In this document: in pieces, positions 9,570 through 18,050 of the stretch
Layout of the letters: every line of letters starts with the position of its first letter
How positions within the stretch are numbered: the first letter of the stretch is position 1
Assembly (NCBI RefSeq): GCF_900129135.1
Contig: NZ_FQVI01000014.1
Span: forward strand, 53,906-117,905
Source: Lactonifactor longoviformis DSM 17459
GTDB taxonomy: Bacteria > Bacillota > Clostridia > Lachnospirales > Lachnospiraceae
Length of the DNA stretch: 64,000 nucleotides
Direction: 5' to 3'
The notes under the pieces: model-generated
What the model saw: the letters and a program-made list of their open reading frames with translations, nothing else
Database searches by the model: none
Told to the model about the DNA's origin: nothing
Translations under genes and position numbers: made by a program

Positions 9570-10456
9570 TTATTACATATCACATAAGTTTTATGTGAAT
9601 TCTCATAGAACTAATATGTATAAGTTATATCTGCCATGCTAAGAAGAGTAGTTGTAGGTACTGTAGAGGGTCTCAAGCATTAAAATTATGATAAAGAAAA
9701 ACGTAAATAGCATTGTATTTTTGCAGAATGTATTTTTGCGGGAAGGTTATAGAAAGGGGGGAAATTTTGCTTTAAAGGGGTGATTTTTATTAAAAAGGGG
9801 TAGGAGGAGTAAAGTTGACGAAGAAATTTACCCCACAATTATGTAATGAAAAATATTTTTGCCATGTAGTATAAAACCTTTGTCCCACCGCATTGTGAAG
9901 TTTGCGTGGAATTATGTCGAAAATAGATGGTAGTTGAATGACATTTGTGAAATGAATAAATAATTTTATAGAGGGAAAAGGATGAAAGAAAAGAGTACTC
10001 TTATTGAGGAATTGGGCCTTTCAATTGATAGTTATGATTATCTAGAGAGGAAAGGTATCGATACGATTAGTATGCTATTCTTATCTGATTTGTACAGGAC
10101 ATAGGTCATTTGCTTTAATGAAATGGACATAATCGTTAGGAGTCGATATCCATTTAAGTAGATGGCATATAATACTGTTGGAGAAAGATATAAATAGAAT
10201 ACATGTCAACTTCAGCTATGCTGGGGAGAATAAGGTTGCTGTTTCTTTTTTTGCTTGTTAGATGTTGACGACTTCTTTGTTTCAATCAATGTCGGAATAA
10301 TTGACATTACAGAAAACTCCTTCTATAATTACTGCGATGTCCGTCCAATTCATCCTTTAATTATTATTTTCATTACAATAAAAGTATTTAGCTTCATTTG
10401 GATGCTTTAATTTTATACTTATGGTATCATCACGGATAATTTGGGAGGTAGTACTG
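9570..10456 (+). other. Gene-poor AT-rich stretch with decayed fragments
   Basis: No convincing intact gene lies here. It contains one short RpoA-CTD-like frame (9982-10104) with a ribosome site. It also holds an open frame without a start codon (10133-10261) whose product resembles the C-terminal tail of a DNA recombinase only in general character. The repeated string GTATTTTTGC occurs twice near 9715-9738. It looks like an eroded mobile-element junction, but no ends, target duplications or transposase can be shown. Confidence 0.4.
9982..10104 (+). pseudogene. Short RpoA C-terminal-domain-like frame (remnant)
   Basis: The frame encodes 40 residues behind a good site (GAGGG, spacing about 7). 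The core IEELGLSIDSYDYLERKGID resembles the helix-hairpin-helix part of the RNA polymerase alpha C-terminal domain. Similar small proteins occur on integrative elements of Clostridia. The domain stops early, so this is probably a remnant. It might instead be a genuine mini-protein. Confidence 0.4.
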
Positions 10457-10918
10457 ATGAACCTATCAGAAAAAGCAATAGAAAGAGATAGCAGTATAGT
10501 ATTAAAAAAACTGTTTGCTATCTATGAAAAGAATATAGATAGCAGTGGGTTATATGATAAGTTATATTGTCAATTACAACAATATAAACCATTTCAACTT
10601 AATAAACTTAAAACAGAACTTTTGGCGGAAGAAGCCACAAAGAATGCAAGTACACTTGCAATGTCATCTGCAGCAATGATAATTAGTATTATGACTATAA
10701 TATTTAATGTGTTTACTAATATATTCTCAGGTAAGGAAGGTGTAATCACTGAAACTGTTGTATTAACCATAGGAGTGTTAGTTCTTTTATGGAAGTTTGG
10801 TAATATATTCGGTGATTTTATAGGAAAAAGAAAGAACATATGGAAAAGAAATAAATACATTCTGTGTGTAATAGAAAATGTATTGAATGAAGCTAATACG
10901 TACTCATCGCTCAGATAA
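10457..10918 (+). CDS. Two-TM membrane protein of unknown function
   Basis: The 153-residue protein is not recognised. A soluble N-terminal part of about 60 residues rich in Lys and Glu is followed by two membrane segments, around AAMIISIMTIIFNVFTNIF and VVLTIGVLVLLWKFGNIF, with a short loop, then a basic tail. ATG 10457 has GGGAGG at good distance; an in-frame ATG 12 codons earlier has none. It is very AT-rich and isolated between the HNH gene and the CRISPR locus. A strongly self-complementary non-coding stretch begins directly after its stop. A role in defence or in a toxin-antitoxin module is possible but unsupported. Confidence 0.6.
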   Translation: MNLSEKAIERDSSIVLKKLFAIYEKNIDSSGLYDKLYCQLQQYKPFQLNKLKTELLAEEATKNASTLAMSSAAMIISIMTIIFNVFTNIFSGKEGVITETVVLTIGVLVLLWKFGNIFGDFIGKRKNIWKRNKYILCVIENVLNEANTYSSLR

Positions 10919-10923
10919 AGGAA

Positions 10924-11055
10924 TGATAAGCAATATAACCCTTTACGGGCAAATAAGATATTTGTTCCTTATCATAGAGGCAATCCGTTTACGAAAATGC
11001 CCTTATCTAGAAACGAATGTCAATAAAAATTTCCAGATAAGGGATTTGGGTTATA
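10924..11055 (+). other. Self-complementary non-coding stretch, candidate structured RNA
   Basis: Several perfect complementary pairs lie within 132 nt: an outer stem TATAACCC (10934-10941) with GGGTTATA (11048-11055); CAAATA (10950-10955) with TATTTG (10959-10964); CCCTTATCT (11000-11008) with AGATAAGGG (11035-11043), extended by GAAA/TTTC; and an alternative TGATAAG (10924-10930) with CTTATCA (10968-10974). A T-rich tract follows. It may be an elaborate 3' UTR/terminator or a small RNA. No match to a known RNA family is recognised. Confidence 0.4.
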
Positions 11056-11186
11056 ATTTTCTTTTTAACTTTTTTCAATCCGCAAGCGACATAAGATGCT
11101 TGACGCTTTAGATAATATCATAGTCGGATAGATAAATCAATTATTCATTTTTTTGCAAAAAAATGCTCAAGTTAAAAAGAAAATTA

Positions 11187-11215
11187 TTGAAAAAGTATTG
11201 GTGATGATGTATAAT
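11187..11215 (+). promoter_or_regulatory. SigA-type promoter of the cas operon
   Basis: TTGAAA (11187-11192) and TATAAT (11210-11215) are separated by exactly 17 nt. Initiation would fall about 45 nt before the cas3 start. No further equally good promoter is evident within the operon. Confidence 0.75.
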
Positions 11216-11267
11216 CAAAGACATAGATAATAAATTGAGCTTTGAGCATACAAAGGGGGGATTGCGT

Positions 11268-13649
11268 ATGATTGCGCATAAAAGAGAATCCGATGGCAAG
11301 GAGCAAGCGTGGAAGGAACACAGTCGGAATGTGTCAAAATTATGCTTTCTGTCTGCTGAAAAACTAAATCTTAGTACATTGGCAAAGCTAATCGGATTGC
11401 TGCATGATTTCGGAAAAGGGATCTCAGATTTTCAAGGCTATCTCCAGGGCACCGGCAGCAAGCACCCAAATCACGCCGCCTTGGGAGCTCTATACGTTCA
11501 GCAGCGTTGGTGGGATCCAGGGAAAACTTTGAAGGAAAGGCAGACAGCTCAACTGATTTCTCTGTGTATTTATGGGCATCATGCCGGCTTGCCGGACTGC
11601 CTGGATATATCTGGCACGTCACCATATTTAAATGGATTGCATTCACAACCGGATAATTATTATATGGAAGCAATGGCAAATTTTTACTCGGAAGTAGCAT
11701 CTGCTGAAGAATTAGACAAACTTTTTGCAGAGGCATGCAAAGAATTGGAAAAGTTCGGTTTAGATAAGTATTCATTTCAATGGGGGATGCTTGCCCGGCT
11801 TATGCTGAGTATTCTTGTTGATGCAGACAGATGGGATTCCGCTTGTTTTGAATATGATGCAGATCCATTCGATACGTCACAGGACACTCACCCGGATTGG
11901 AAAAACCTTCTTATTAAACTTGAAACTTATGTGGAAGGCTTCCCTAAGGAAGGAGAATTAGCAAGAATTCGTCGGGATATATCAGAATGGTGCAGGGCTG
12001 CCGGAGAATATGGTCCGGGAATTTATACTTTATCAGTTCCTACCGGGGGTGGTAAGACATACTCAAGCATGAAATTCGCCCTTGCCCAGGCAAAAAAGAA
12101 TGGACAACAGAGAATTTTTTATTTTATACCTATGAACACAATTCTGGATCAAAACTCCAGGGATATCAGAGATGCGTTGGCAGATTATCCGTCAATTTTA
12201 GAACATCATTCAAATGTTGTACTGGAAAATGAGGTTGAAGAGGAAAATTATCGCAGACTGACAGAGCGCTGGGACTGTAATATAATTTTAACCAGTTTGG
12301 TCCAATTTCTGGATACGCTGTTTAAAAAAGGAAATGGAAAAGTAAGGAGAATGTACCGCCTTGCAAATTCAGTTCTGATTTTTGATGAAATTCAGGCATT
12401 ACCAAAAAAATGCCGGGAACTATTTAAAAAAGCGATCCAATTTCTTGTACAGTATTGTAACTGTACCGTACTGCTCTGTACGGCGACACAGCCCAATTTG
12501 GGCCTAGAATCGAATGAACTGGTTCCGGACGTGAAATCGCTATATCAGAAATTAAAACGGGTAGTCTATATGCCTCAATTGGAAATGCATACCTATCAAG
12601 AGGCTACCGGTGATATCGCTGCGTTTATCCAAGAGGGAAAATCAGTACTGACTATCGTAAACACCAAGGATGCTGCCTGGAATGTCTTTCAGGGAATTTC
12701 TGAGCAGCTAAAAATATTGAATTATAGTCTGGTAGAAATTCAGCAGGGCCTTTCAGAGGAAGCGATTGAGAAATGTGCAGCAAAGAGTACAGAAAACGAA
12801 ATTTTATGTGTACATCTAAGCACGCTTATGTGTCCAATGCATAGAAAAGAGATATTGTGCTGGGTTAAATCATGGCTGAAGAAGAAAAAACTGGTTTGCT
12901 GTATTTCTACGGCATTGATTGAGGCAGGCATCAACGTAAGTTTTCCGGTTGTGATCCGTAGCCTGGCCGGTATTCCAAGCATGATTCAGGCGGCAGGACG
13001 CTGCAACAGAAACTGTGAAGAAAAGATGGGAACTGTATATTTATGGAATCTTGCTGATGAAAGACTGGGCCGTTTGCCGGATATTCAGAAAGGCAAGGAA
13101 CTCAGCATGAATCTGCTCAGCAATATGGAACATCCGGATGAAATGGGAAGTCCGGAGATGATTAAAAAATATTTTGCAAAAGAAGAAGAGTATACACAGA
13201 AAGTTGAAAAATTTCCGTATAAAGAATGGAATTCAGATTTGATTACCATGCTTTCAGCCAATAGTGAGTGCCGGAACGCAGCTAATGATTCGGGGGATAG
13301 CCCTTTGCCTCATTTAAGTAAACGTTTTTGTCAAAGTTTCCGAACAGCCGGTGCAGCCTTTCAAGTCATTGACCAAAAAACAAAAAGCGTGATTGTACCA
13401 TATGGCAGAGGAAAGGAATTGATAGAAAAATTAACTGACCGGCATACGTTATGGGAGGAAATTAAATATTTGAAAGAGGCCCAGCAATACAGTGTGAATT
13501 TATTTGATCATGTTTTTGAGCGCCTGGCAAAGGAAGGTGCCCTGCATTCTCTTGGAGAAACCGGTGTGGTTGTTTTAAAGGAAGAGTATTATGATGCCTG
13601 GGCCGGAGTTAAGACCACTCCCCAGGAAATGATGGAGCTCATAATATAA
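11268..13649 (+). CDS. cas3: CRISPR-associated helicase/nuclease Cas3 (type I-C)
   Basis: The 793-residue protein has an N-terminal HD nuclease domain (HSRNV, GLLHDFGKGISDF, HPNHAALGA, YGHHAG) and an SF2 helicase: Walker A SVPTGGGKTYS, Walker B FDEIQALP, motif III CTATQ and motif VI QAAGRCNRN. It degrades target DNA recruited by Cascade. All key HD and helicase residues look intact. ATG 11268 is preferred, with GGGGGG seven bases upstream; a TTG 11 codons earlier is also in frame. It is the first gene of a seven-gene cas operon. Confidence 0.95.
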   Translation: MIAHKRESDGKEQAWKEHSRNVSKLCFLSAEKLNLSTLAKLIGLLHDFGKGISDFQGYLQGTGSKHPNHAALGALYVQQRWWDPGKTLKERQTAQLISLCIYGHHAGLPDCLDISGTSPYLNGLHSQPDNYYMEAMANFYSEVASAEELDKLFAEACKELEKFGLDKYSFQWGMLARLMLSILVDADRWDSACFEYDADPFDTSQDTHPDWKNLLIKLETYVEGFPKEGELARIRRDISEWCRAAGEYGPGIYTLSVPTGGGKTYSSMKFALAQAKKNGQQRIFYFIPMNTILDQNSRDIRDALADYPSILEHHSNVVLENEVEEENYRRLTERWDCNIILTSLVQFLDTLFKKGNGKVRRMYRLANSVLIFDEIQALPKKCRELFKKAIQFLVQYCNCTVLLCTATQPNLGLESNELVPDVKSLYQKLKRVVYMPQLEMHTYQEATGDIAAFIQEGKSVLTIVNTKDAAWNVFQGISEQLKILNYSLVEIQQGLSEEAIEKCAAKSTENEILCVHLSTLMCPMHRKEILCWVKSWLKKKKLVCCISTALIEAGINVSFPVVIRSLAGIPSMIQAAGRCNRNCEEKMGTVYLWNLADERLGRLPDIQKGKELSMNLLSNMEHPDEMGSPEMIKKYFAKEEEYTQKVEKFPYKEWNSDLITMLSANSECRNAANDSGDSPLPHLSKRFCQSFRTAGAAFQVIDQKTKSVIVPYGRGKELIEKLTDRHTLWEEIKYLKEAQQYSVNLFDHVFERLAKEGALHSLGETGVVVLKEEYYDAWAGVKTTPQEMMELII

Positions 13650-13676
13650 CTTTTTCTATAGTAATGAGGATTATTA

Positions 13677-14474
13677 ATGCAAGGGAGAGATGCCGTATTG
13701 AAAATTAGAAATCAGATTGAGTATTGTGTGTCAGGAAACTATGCGCTGTTCAGCGATCCGATTGCCAGAATGGGAGGCGAGAAGTTCAGTTATATGCTTC
13801 CGACTTACCAGGCGCTGAAAGGGATTACGGAGAGTATATATTGGAAGCCATCAATTATGTGGGTGGTAGATGAAGTACGGGTCATAAGACCGATTCGTAC
13901 GGAGTCTAAAAATATCCGGCCAATCAGTTATGTTGCTCCGAAGAACACCCTGTCTGTCTATACCTATCTGGCAGATGTGTCTTATCAGGTTCGTGCACAT
14001 TTTATTTTTAATGAGAACCGACGGGAGGACCTGGGGCAGGATTTTAACGAACATAAGCACCACAATATTTCCAAGCGTATGGTGGAGAAAGGCGGGCGCA
14101 GAGATGTTTTCCTGGGGACGAGAGAATGCCAGGGGTATGTGGAACCCTGTACGTTCGGCGAAGGGGAAGGCTATTATGATGGCTATGGAGAATTGGAGTT
14201 TGGGGTCATGTTTCATGGATTTGATTATCCGGATGAGACAGGCCATGATATTTTGGCTGCCAGGTTTTGGAGACCCAAGATGGTTAATGGAGTGGTTCAG
14301 TTCCTTCCACCTGAAGAAATACCGGATGAAATGAAACGGGAAATCCGTCCGATGAAAGCAAAGAAATTTGGAAAAGAGCTGCACAACTTCAGTGGATTGG
14401 AGGAGAATGTGCTGCAGCAGGAATTTGCCGGGGAAGGAGGGGGAACAAATGAGTTGGATGCAGAAATTATGTGA
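13677..14474 (+). CDS. cas5c: Cas5c (Cas5d), crRNA-processing Cascade subunit
   Basis: The 265-residue protein shows the type I-C Cas5 signature: NYALFSDPIARMGGEKFSY, YQALKGITESIYWKP and FGVMFHGFDYPDE. In type I-C this protein replaces Cas6 as the pre-crRNA endonuclease and caps the crRNA 5' handle. Candidate catalytic residues are the Tyr of PTYQALKG and the Lys/His of EHKHHNISKRM. ATG 13677 has GAGG about seven bases upstream. A TTG at 13698, also well spaced from AGGGAG, would give a start closer to typical homologues. The 3' end overlaps cas8c by 26 nt. Confidence 0.95.
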   Translation: MQGRDAVLKIRNQIEYCVSGNYALFSDPIARMGGEKFSYMLPTYQALKGITESIYWKPSIMWVVDEVRVIRPIRTESKNIRPISYVAPKNTLSVYTYLADVSYQVRAHFIFNENRREDLGQDFNEHKHHNISKRMVEKGGRRDVFLGTRECQGYVEPCTFGEGEGYYDGYGELEFGVMFHGFDYPDETGHDILAARFWRPKMVNGVVQFLPPEEIPDEMKREIRPMKAKKFGKELHNFSGLEENVLQQEFAGEGGGTNELDAEIM

Positions 14475-17055
14475 GGCTTATGATTCCGGTATTGTCTGTG
14501 ACCAATCGAAAGAATCTGTTATGCTTGTTCCCCTGGGATTTGTACGTAAAAAAGTTAAATACCATGTGGTATTGACTCAAGAGGGACGTTTCGTATCAGC
14601 AGACGAACTGATGGCTGAGGCACAATTTCAGGAAATTCCCAGTACCCCACAGGCAGAAAGCCGTACGGGTGACAACGGAGCGGCTTTTCCTCTGGTAGAA
14701 CAGCTGAAATATCTGGTCTATGAGGATGTAAATTTGAAGCGGTTCAGCCAGTACATGGAACAGCTAAATGCATGGTGCGGACAACCGGATGCACCAGACT
14801 GTTTGCGTGCGGTATATACATATTTGGATGGACATACACTGCTGGCTGATTTGGAATCACAGCCTAATTTAAAACTGAAGTATTATAAGAATGCGGAAAC
14901 ACGTGAAGGTACAGGCGAGGATGCAAAAGCCATGGTCTGTTTCTCTGTTCAGATGCACGATTCTAGTAATGACGATCTTTGGCTCAGAACAGATGTAAAG
15001 CAGAGCTGGAGTAATTATCTGGCAGATAAACTGCCGAGTGCCAGAGAGTTCTGCTATGTGGAGGGGAAAATGCTTCCTTCCGTGGAGAATCATCCGAAGC
15101 TGCAGGGAAATGCGAAACTGATCTCAGCTAAAGATTCAGAGTTTCCGTTTCAGTATAAGGGCCGTTTTGTTGATGACCGCAGTGCAGCGTTGGTTAGCTT
15201 CGATGCGTCAGTGCGTGCCCATAATGCGTTGACTTGGCTCATAGCGCGCCAGGGAATGCAGAAATATGGTATGATTTGGGTAGTATGGAATACAAATGGG
15301 GCGATTATGAAAGTCCCGATTGATGAAGTAAACGATTTTATGGAAGAGGAAGAAGATGAGGAAGATGCTGCTTCCGGACCAGTTATTGATACGTTTGCAA
15401 GTTATGCCAGGGAGGTGAACGCTGCTGCCTGTGGCTATGGTGGAAGACTACATGATTATAATCCGGATCGGACAAATTGTGCGGTAATATTAGGCCTGGA
15501 GGCGGCGACGGATGGTAGAATGTCAGTGACGTATTATCAGGAGTGTACCGGAAATAAATACGTAGAGCGTTTAGAAGACTGGTATATTGACTGCTGTTGG
15601 TGGCGCTATTCCCGAAAGAAGAAAACAAAAGAAATAGCAACGCCGAATCCCGATGATATAGCCATCGCTGTTATGGGAATTGACGCGGTATATGCTGCAA
15701 AAAGGGATAAGAAATGTGAAAAGTCCCATACAAAATGGATGCGAAACCTGCAATCCAGGATTTTGACCTGTATTGTGGACAAGCAGCGGCTGCCGCTGGA
15801 CGTTGTTCGCAGTGCATTTTATAGGGTATGCGCGCCGCTTGCATTTGTCAGTGGTAAAGAGCGGCAATGGTCCAGGTCTGCATGGGAAAACAGTGTAGAT
15901 ACTGCTTGTGCTATGATTTACTGTTTTCAAAAACGCGGGGAGGGGAAATATTGTGAAGTATTTTCCCCGGAATTACAGGCAAATTCAAAAAATGCGGATT
16001 ATTTATACGGACGCCTTTTAGCAGTGGCTGATTTTATGGAAGAAAAAGCGATGGATAAGGGACGGGATTACCCTACGAATGCAGTCCGGCTTATGCGGCA
16101 GTTTGTACAGCGTCCGTTTGAGACGTGGCCGAAGATACATGAAAAATTAATTCCGAGTTTTGGGAAGCTTGGTTCAAACGGTAAAATATATCAGATGATT
16201 ATAGAAGAAACTGAACAATTATTTTCAGCGGCAGGCAGATATGAGCGAAGAGAACTCTCACTGGAATTTTTGCAGGGATTTTCCTGTCAGAGACAGAGTC
16301 TTTTTCAAAAATGGGAACACAACATAAAAAAAGACGAGGGAAAAGTTCTGTATGAGCTGCCAAAGAGACGTTCTGAATTGTATGGATGTTTGCTGGCGAT
16401 TGCAGATGCTGCCGAGCGGGAGGCCAGTGATGGAAAGCGTACTGGTATGACGAATGCCATGCAGATGATGACAGTGTTTGCAGCAAGGCCATATGAGAGT
16501 TGGGGAAGACTGCATGACAAGCTGCTTCCTTATTTGGAAAAACTGGGTGAAAGGGCTGATTATTATCAGTGGTTGATTGAGAATGCAGAAATGCAATTTT
16601 TACAATTGGAACGGGAATCATCAGTGCCGCTGGATGGCAGCTACCTGCATGGATACTACTGTATGCTTCGGACGTTTTATCAGAAAACACAGTTTTCCTG
16701 GGAGCGCCCGGTATGGAAGGATGCAAAGGATATGCGAAGTTCCTTGTATGGGCAGCTTCTGGGAATTGCGGAACGTCTCGAGAGAAGACATTTCATTGGT
16801 AAAGCAGAGGGAATAGACAGACGGTTCACAAATGAATTGCGATTCATGACGGTATTTGCCCAGAAACCGGCAGACACATGGGAAAATCTGAAGGTCAAAT
16901 TAGGGCCGTATCAGAAATTTGCGGGATGCTGCGGGGAGAGGGATAATTCCATGCTGGAGCAGTTGGAAGTACAATTACAGCAACATGGCTGGAATACCAA
17001 TGAACCTCTGGGCAGTATATATCTGCATTTTTATTATGAAGAACGAAACAAGTAA
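14449..17055 (+). CDS. cas8c: Cas8c (Csd1) large Cascade subunit with triplicated C-terminal Cas11-like domain
   Basis: The 868-residue protein is recognised as Cas8c/Csd1 by its start (MSWMQKLCEAYD), the KLISAKDSEF and VSFDASVRAHNALTWL motifs and its position between cas5c and cas7c. Usual Csd1 length is roughly 600-630. The excess comes from three consecutive copies of the C-terminal helical domain, at about residues 516-640, 641-762 and 763-868. ATG 14449 (GGAGG upstream, overlapping cas5c) is chosen over an in-frame ATG 27 codons earlier inside cas5c. Cas8c binds target DNA and PAM. Its C-terminal region is the part from which the Cas11c small subunit is made in characterised I-C systems. 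Confidence 0.93.
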   Translation: MSWMQKLCEAYDSGIVCDQSKESVMLVPLGFVRKKVKYHVVLTQEGRFVSADELMAEAQFQEIPSTPQAESRTGDNGAAFPLVEQLKYLVYEDVNLKRFSQYMEQLNAWCGQPDAPDCLRAVYTYLDGHTLLADLESQPNLKLKYYKNAETREGTGEDAKAMVCFSVQMHDSSNDDLWLRTDVKQSWSNYLADKLPSAREFCYVEGKMLPSVENHPKLQGNAKLISAKDSEFPFQYKGRFVDDRSAALVSFDASVRAHNALTWLIARQGMQKYGMIWVVWNTNGAIMKVPIDEVNDFMEEEEDEEDAASGPVIDTFASYAREVNAAACGYGGRLHDYNPDRTNCAVILGLEAATDGRMSVTYYQECTGNKYVERLEDWYIDCCWWRYSRKKKTKEIATPNPDDIAIAVMGIDAVYAAKRDKKCEKSHTKWMRNLQSRILTCIVDKQRLPLDVVRSAFYRVCAPLAFVSGKERQWSRSAWENSVDTACAMIYCFQKRGEGKYCEVFSPELQANSKNADYLYGRLLAVADFMEEKAMDKGRDYPTNAVRLMRQFVQRPFETWPKIHEKLIPSFGKLGSNGKIYQMIIEETEQLFSAAGRYERRELSLEFLQGFSCQRQSLFQKWEHNIKKDEGKVLYELPKRRSELYGCLLAIADAAEREASDGKRTGMTNAMQMMTVFAARPYESWGRLHDKLLPYLEKLGERADYYQWLIENAEMQFLQLERESSVPLDGSYLHGYYCMLRTFYQKTQFSWERPVWKDAKDMRSSLYGQLLGIAERLERRHFIGKAEGIDRRFTNELRFMTVFAQKPADTWENLKVKLGPYQKFAGCCGERDNSMLEQLEVQLQQHGWNTNEPLGSIYLHFYYEERNK
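16003..17052 (+). repeat. Three tandem copies of the Cas8c C-terminal (Cas11c-like) domain
   Basis: Each copy starts LYGxLL: LYGRLLAVADFMEE (codon at 16003), LYGCLLAIADAAER (16378) and LYGQLLGIAERLER (16744). The spacing is 125 and then 122 codons. Shared later landmarks are TNA or TNE, an FA-P segment (FVQRPFETW, FAARPYESW, FAQKPADTW), a KL-P segment (KLIPSFGKLG, KLLPYLEKLG, KLGPYQKFAG) and a terminal LxGxxC or YLHxYY motif. The copies have diverged, so this is an old protein-level repeat rather than a recent DNA duplication. Confidence 0.88.
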
Positions 17056-17073
17056 AGGATTCAGTAGCAAGCT

Positions 17074-17138
17074 ACGGGCATTTGATCCTCACGGCAGCCG
17101 ACAAGGTCATGCAAGAATGAATTTGGCTCGTTGCCCGT
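17074..17138 (+). other. Intercistronic hairpin between cas8c and cas7c
   Basis: In the 110-nt gap, ACGGGCA (17074-17080) pairs perfectly with TGCCCGT (17132-17138) around a long loop. The cas7c ribosome site follows about 16 nt later. It could be an RNA processing or stabilising element that raises expression of Cas7c, which is needed in several copies per complex. This is inference; no T run follows. Confidence 0.35.
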
Positions 17139-17165
17139 GGGAATAAAAGAAAAGGAGAAATGATT

Positions 17166-18050
17166 ATGGCAGTTTTAGAAAACAAAATTGATTTTGCATT
17201 GGTTTTTACAGCAAGAAATGCAAATCCTAATGGAGATCCTTTGGATGGAAATCGTCCGAGAACTACGTATAAAGGTCTAGGTGAGGTGTCGGATGTCTGC
17301 CTAAAGCGTAAAATTCGTAATCGTCTGCTGGATGCAGGACAGAATATTTTTGTTCAGTCGGATGATCGCCGCAGAGAGGGGGATATGTTTCGTTCGTTAA
17401 AGGACAGAGCTGATAATGAACCGGCATTAGTGGAGTGCACGAAACAAATTAAAGCAGGGAAAAAGACTCGGGAGGATTATGCCAGACAGGCATGCGAAAT
17501 ATGGTACGATGTCAGGGCGTTTGGTCAGGTTTTTGCTTTCAAAAAGGGAAAGAAAGAGGAAGATGAATCAGATGCCGTATCAATCGGTATTCGCGGCCCT
17601 GTTAGTATTCAGCCTGCCTTCAGCATAGAGCCGGTTAATATTACTAGTTCTCAGATTACAAAATCTGTGAACCTGGAGACTGGAAAAGATCCGGATAAAA
17701 AGGGGAGCGATACCATGGGTATGAAACATCGGGTGGATTTTGGTGTTTACGTTACCTATGGTGCCATCAATGTACAACTTGCAGGTAAAACAGGTTTTAG
17801 TGAAGAAGATGCAGAAGCACTGAAAGAAGCACTTAGGACTTTATTCTGTAATGATGAAACCTCTGCACGTCCGGCTGGCAGCATGGAGGTAATGAAACTG
17901 ATCTGGTGGAAGCACAATTGTGCCAGTGGTCAGTATTCATCGGCTAAGGTGCATCGGACGCTGCAGATTTCCTGTGACGATCTGGGAAGTGTATCGATAA
18001 GCACAAAAAATTTGGAAGGTTTGATTCCGGAGGTTCTGGATGGCGAATGA
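17166..18050 (+). CDS. cas7c: Cas7c (Csd2), Cascade backbone subunit
   Basis: The 294-residue protein carries the Cas7 motif ARNANPNGDPLDGNRPRTT near the start and the later IGIRGPVSIQPAFSIEPV block. Both are hallmarks of the Csd2 family that polymerises along the crRNA. ATG 17166 is preferred because GGAG lies eight bases before it; the ATG two codons upstream is too close. It overlaps the start of cas4 by 11 nt. Confidence 0.95.
   Translation: MAVLENKIDFALVFTARNANPNGDPLDGNRPRTTYKGLGEVSDVCLKRKIRNRLLDAGQNIFVQSDDRRREGDMFRSLKDRADNEPALVECTKQIKAGKKTREDYARQACEIWYDVRAFGQVFAFKKGKKEEDESDAVSIGIRGPVSIQPAFSIEPVNITSSQITKSVNLETGKDPDKKGSDTMGMKHRVDFGVYVTYGAINVQLAGKTGFSEEDAEALKEALRTLFCNDETSARPAGSMEVMKLIWWKHNCASGQYSSAKVHRTLQISCDDLGSVSISTKNLEGLIPEVLDGE

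Noticed and set aside
10887..11111. 74-codon open frame across the structured stretch
   Set aside because: It starts inside the two-TM gene, lacks a ribosome site and its composition reflects the inverted repeats.
15940..16005. Internal translation start before the first Cas8c C-terminal copy
   Set aside because: GGGGAGGGG is present near 15940, but the nearby GTG is out of frame and no in-frame ATG, GTG or TTG follows at suitable distance.
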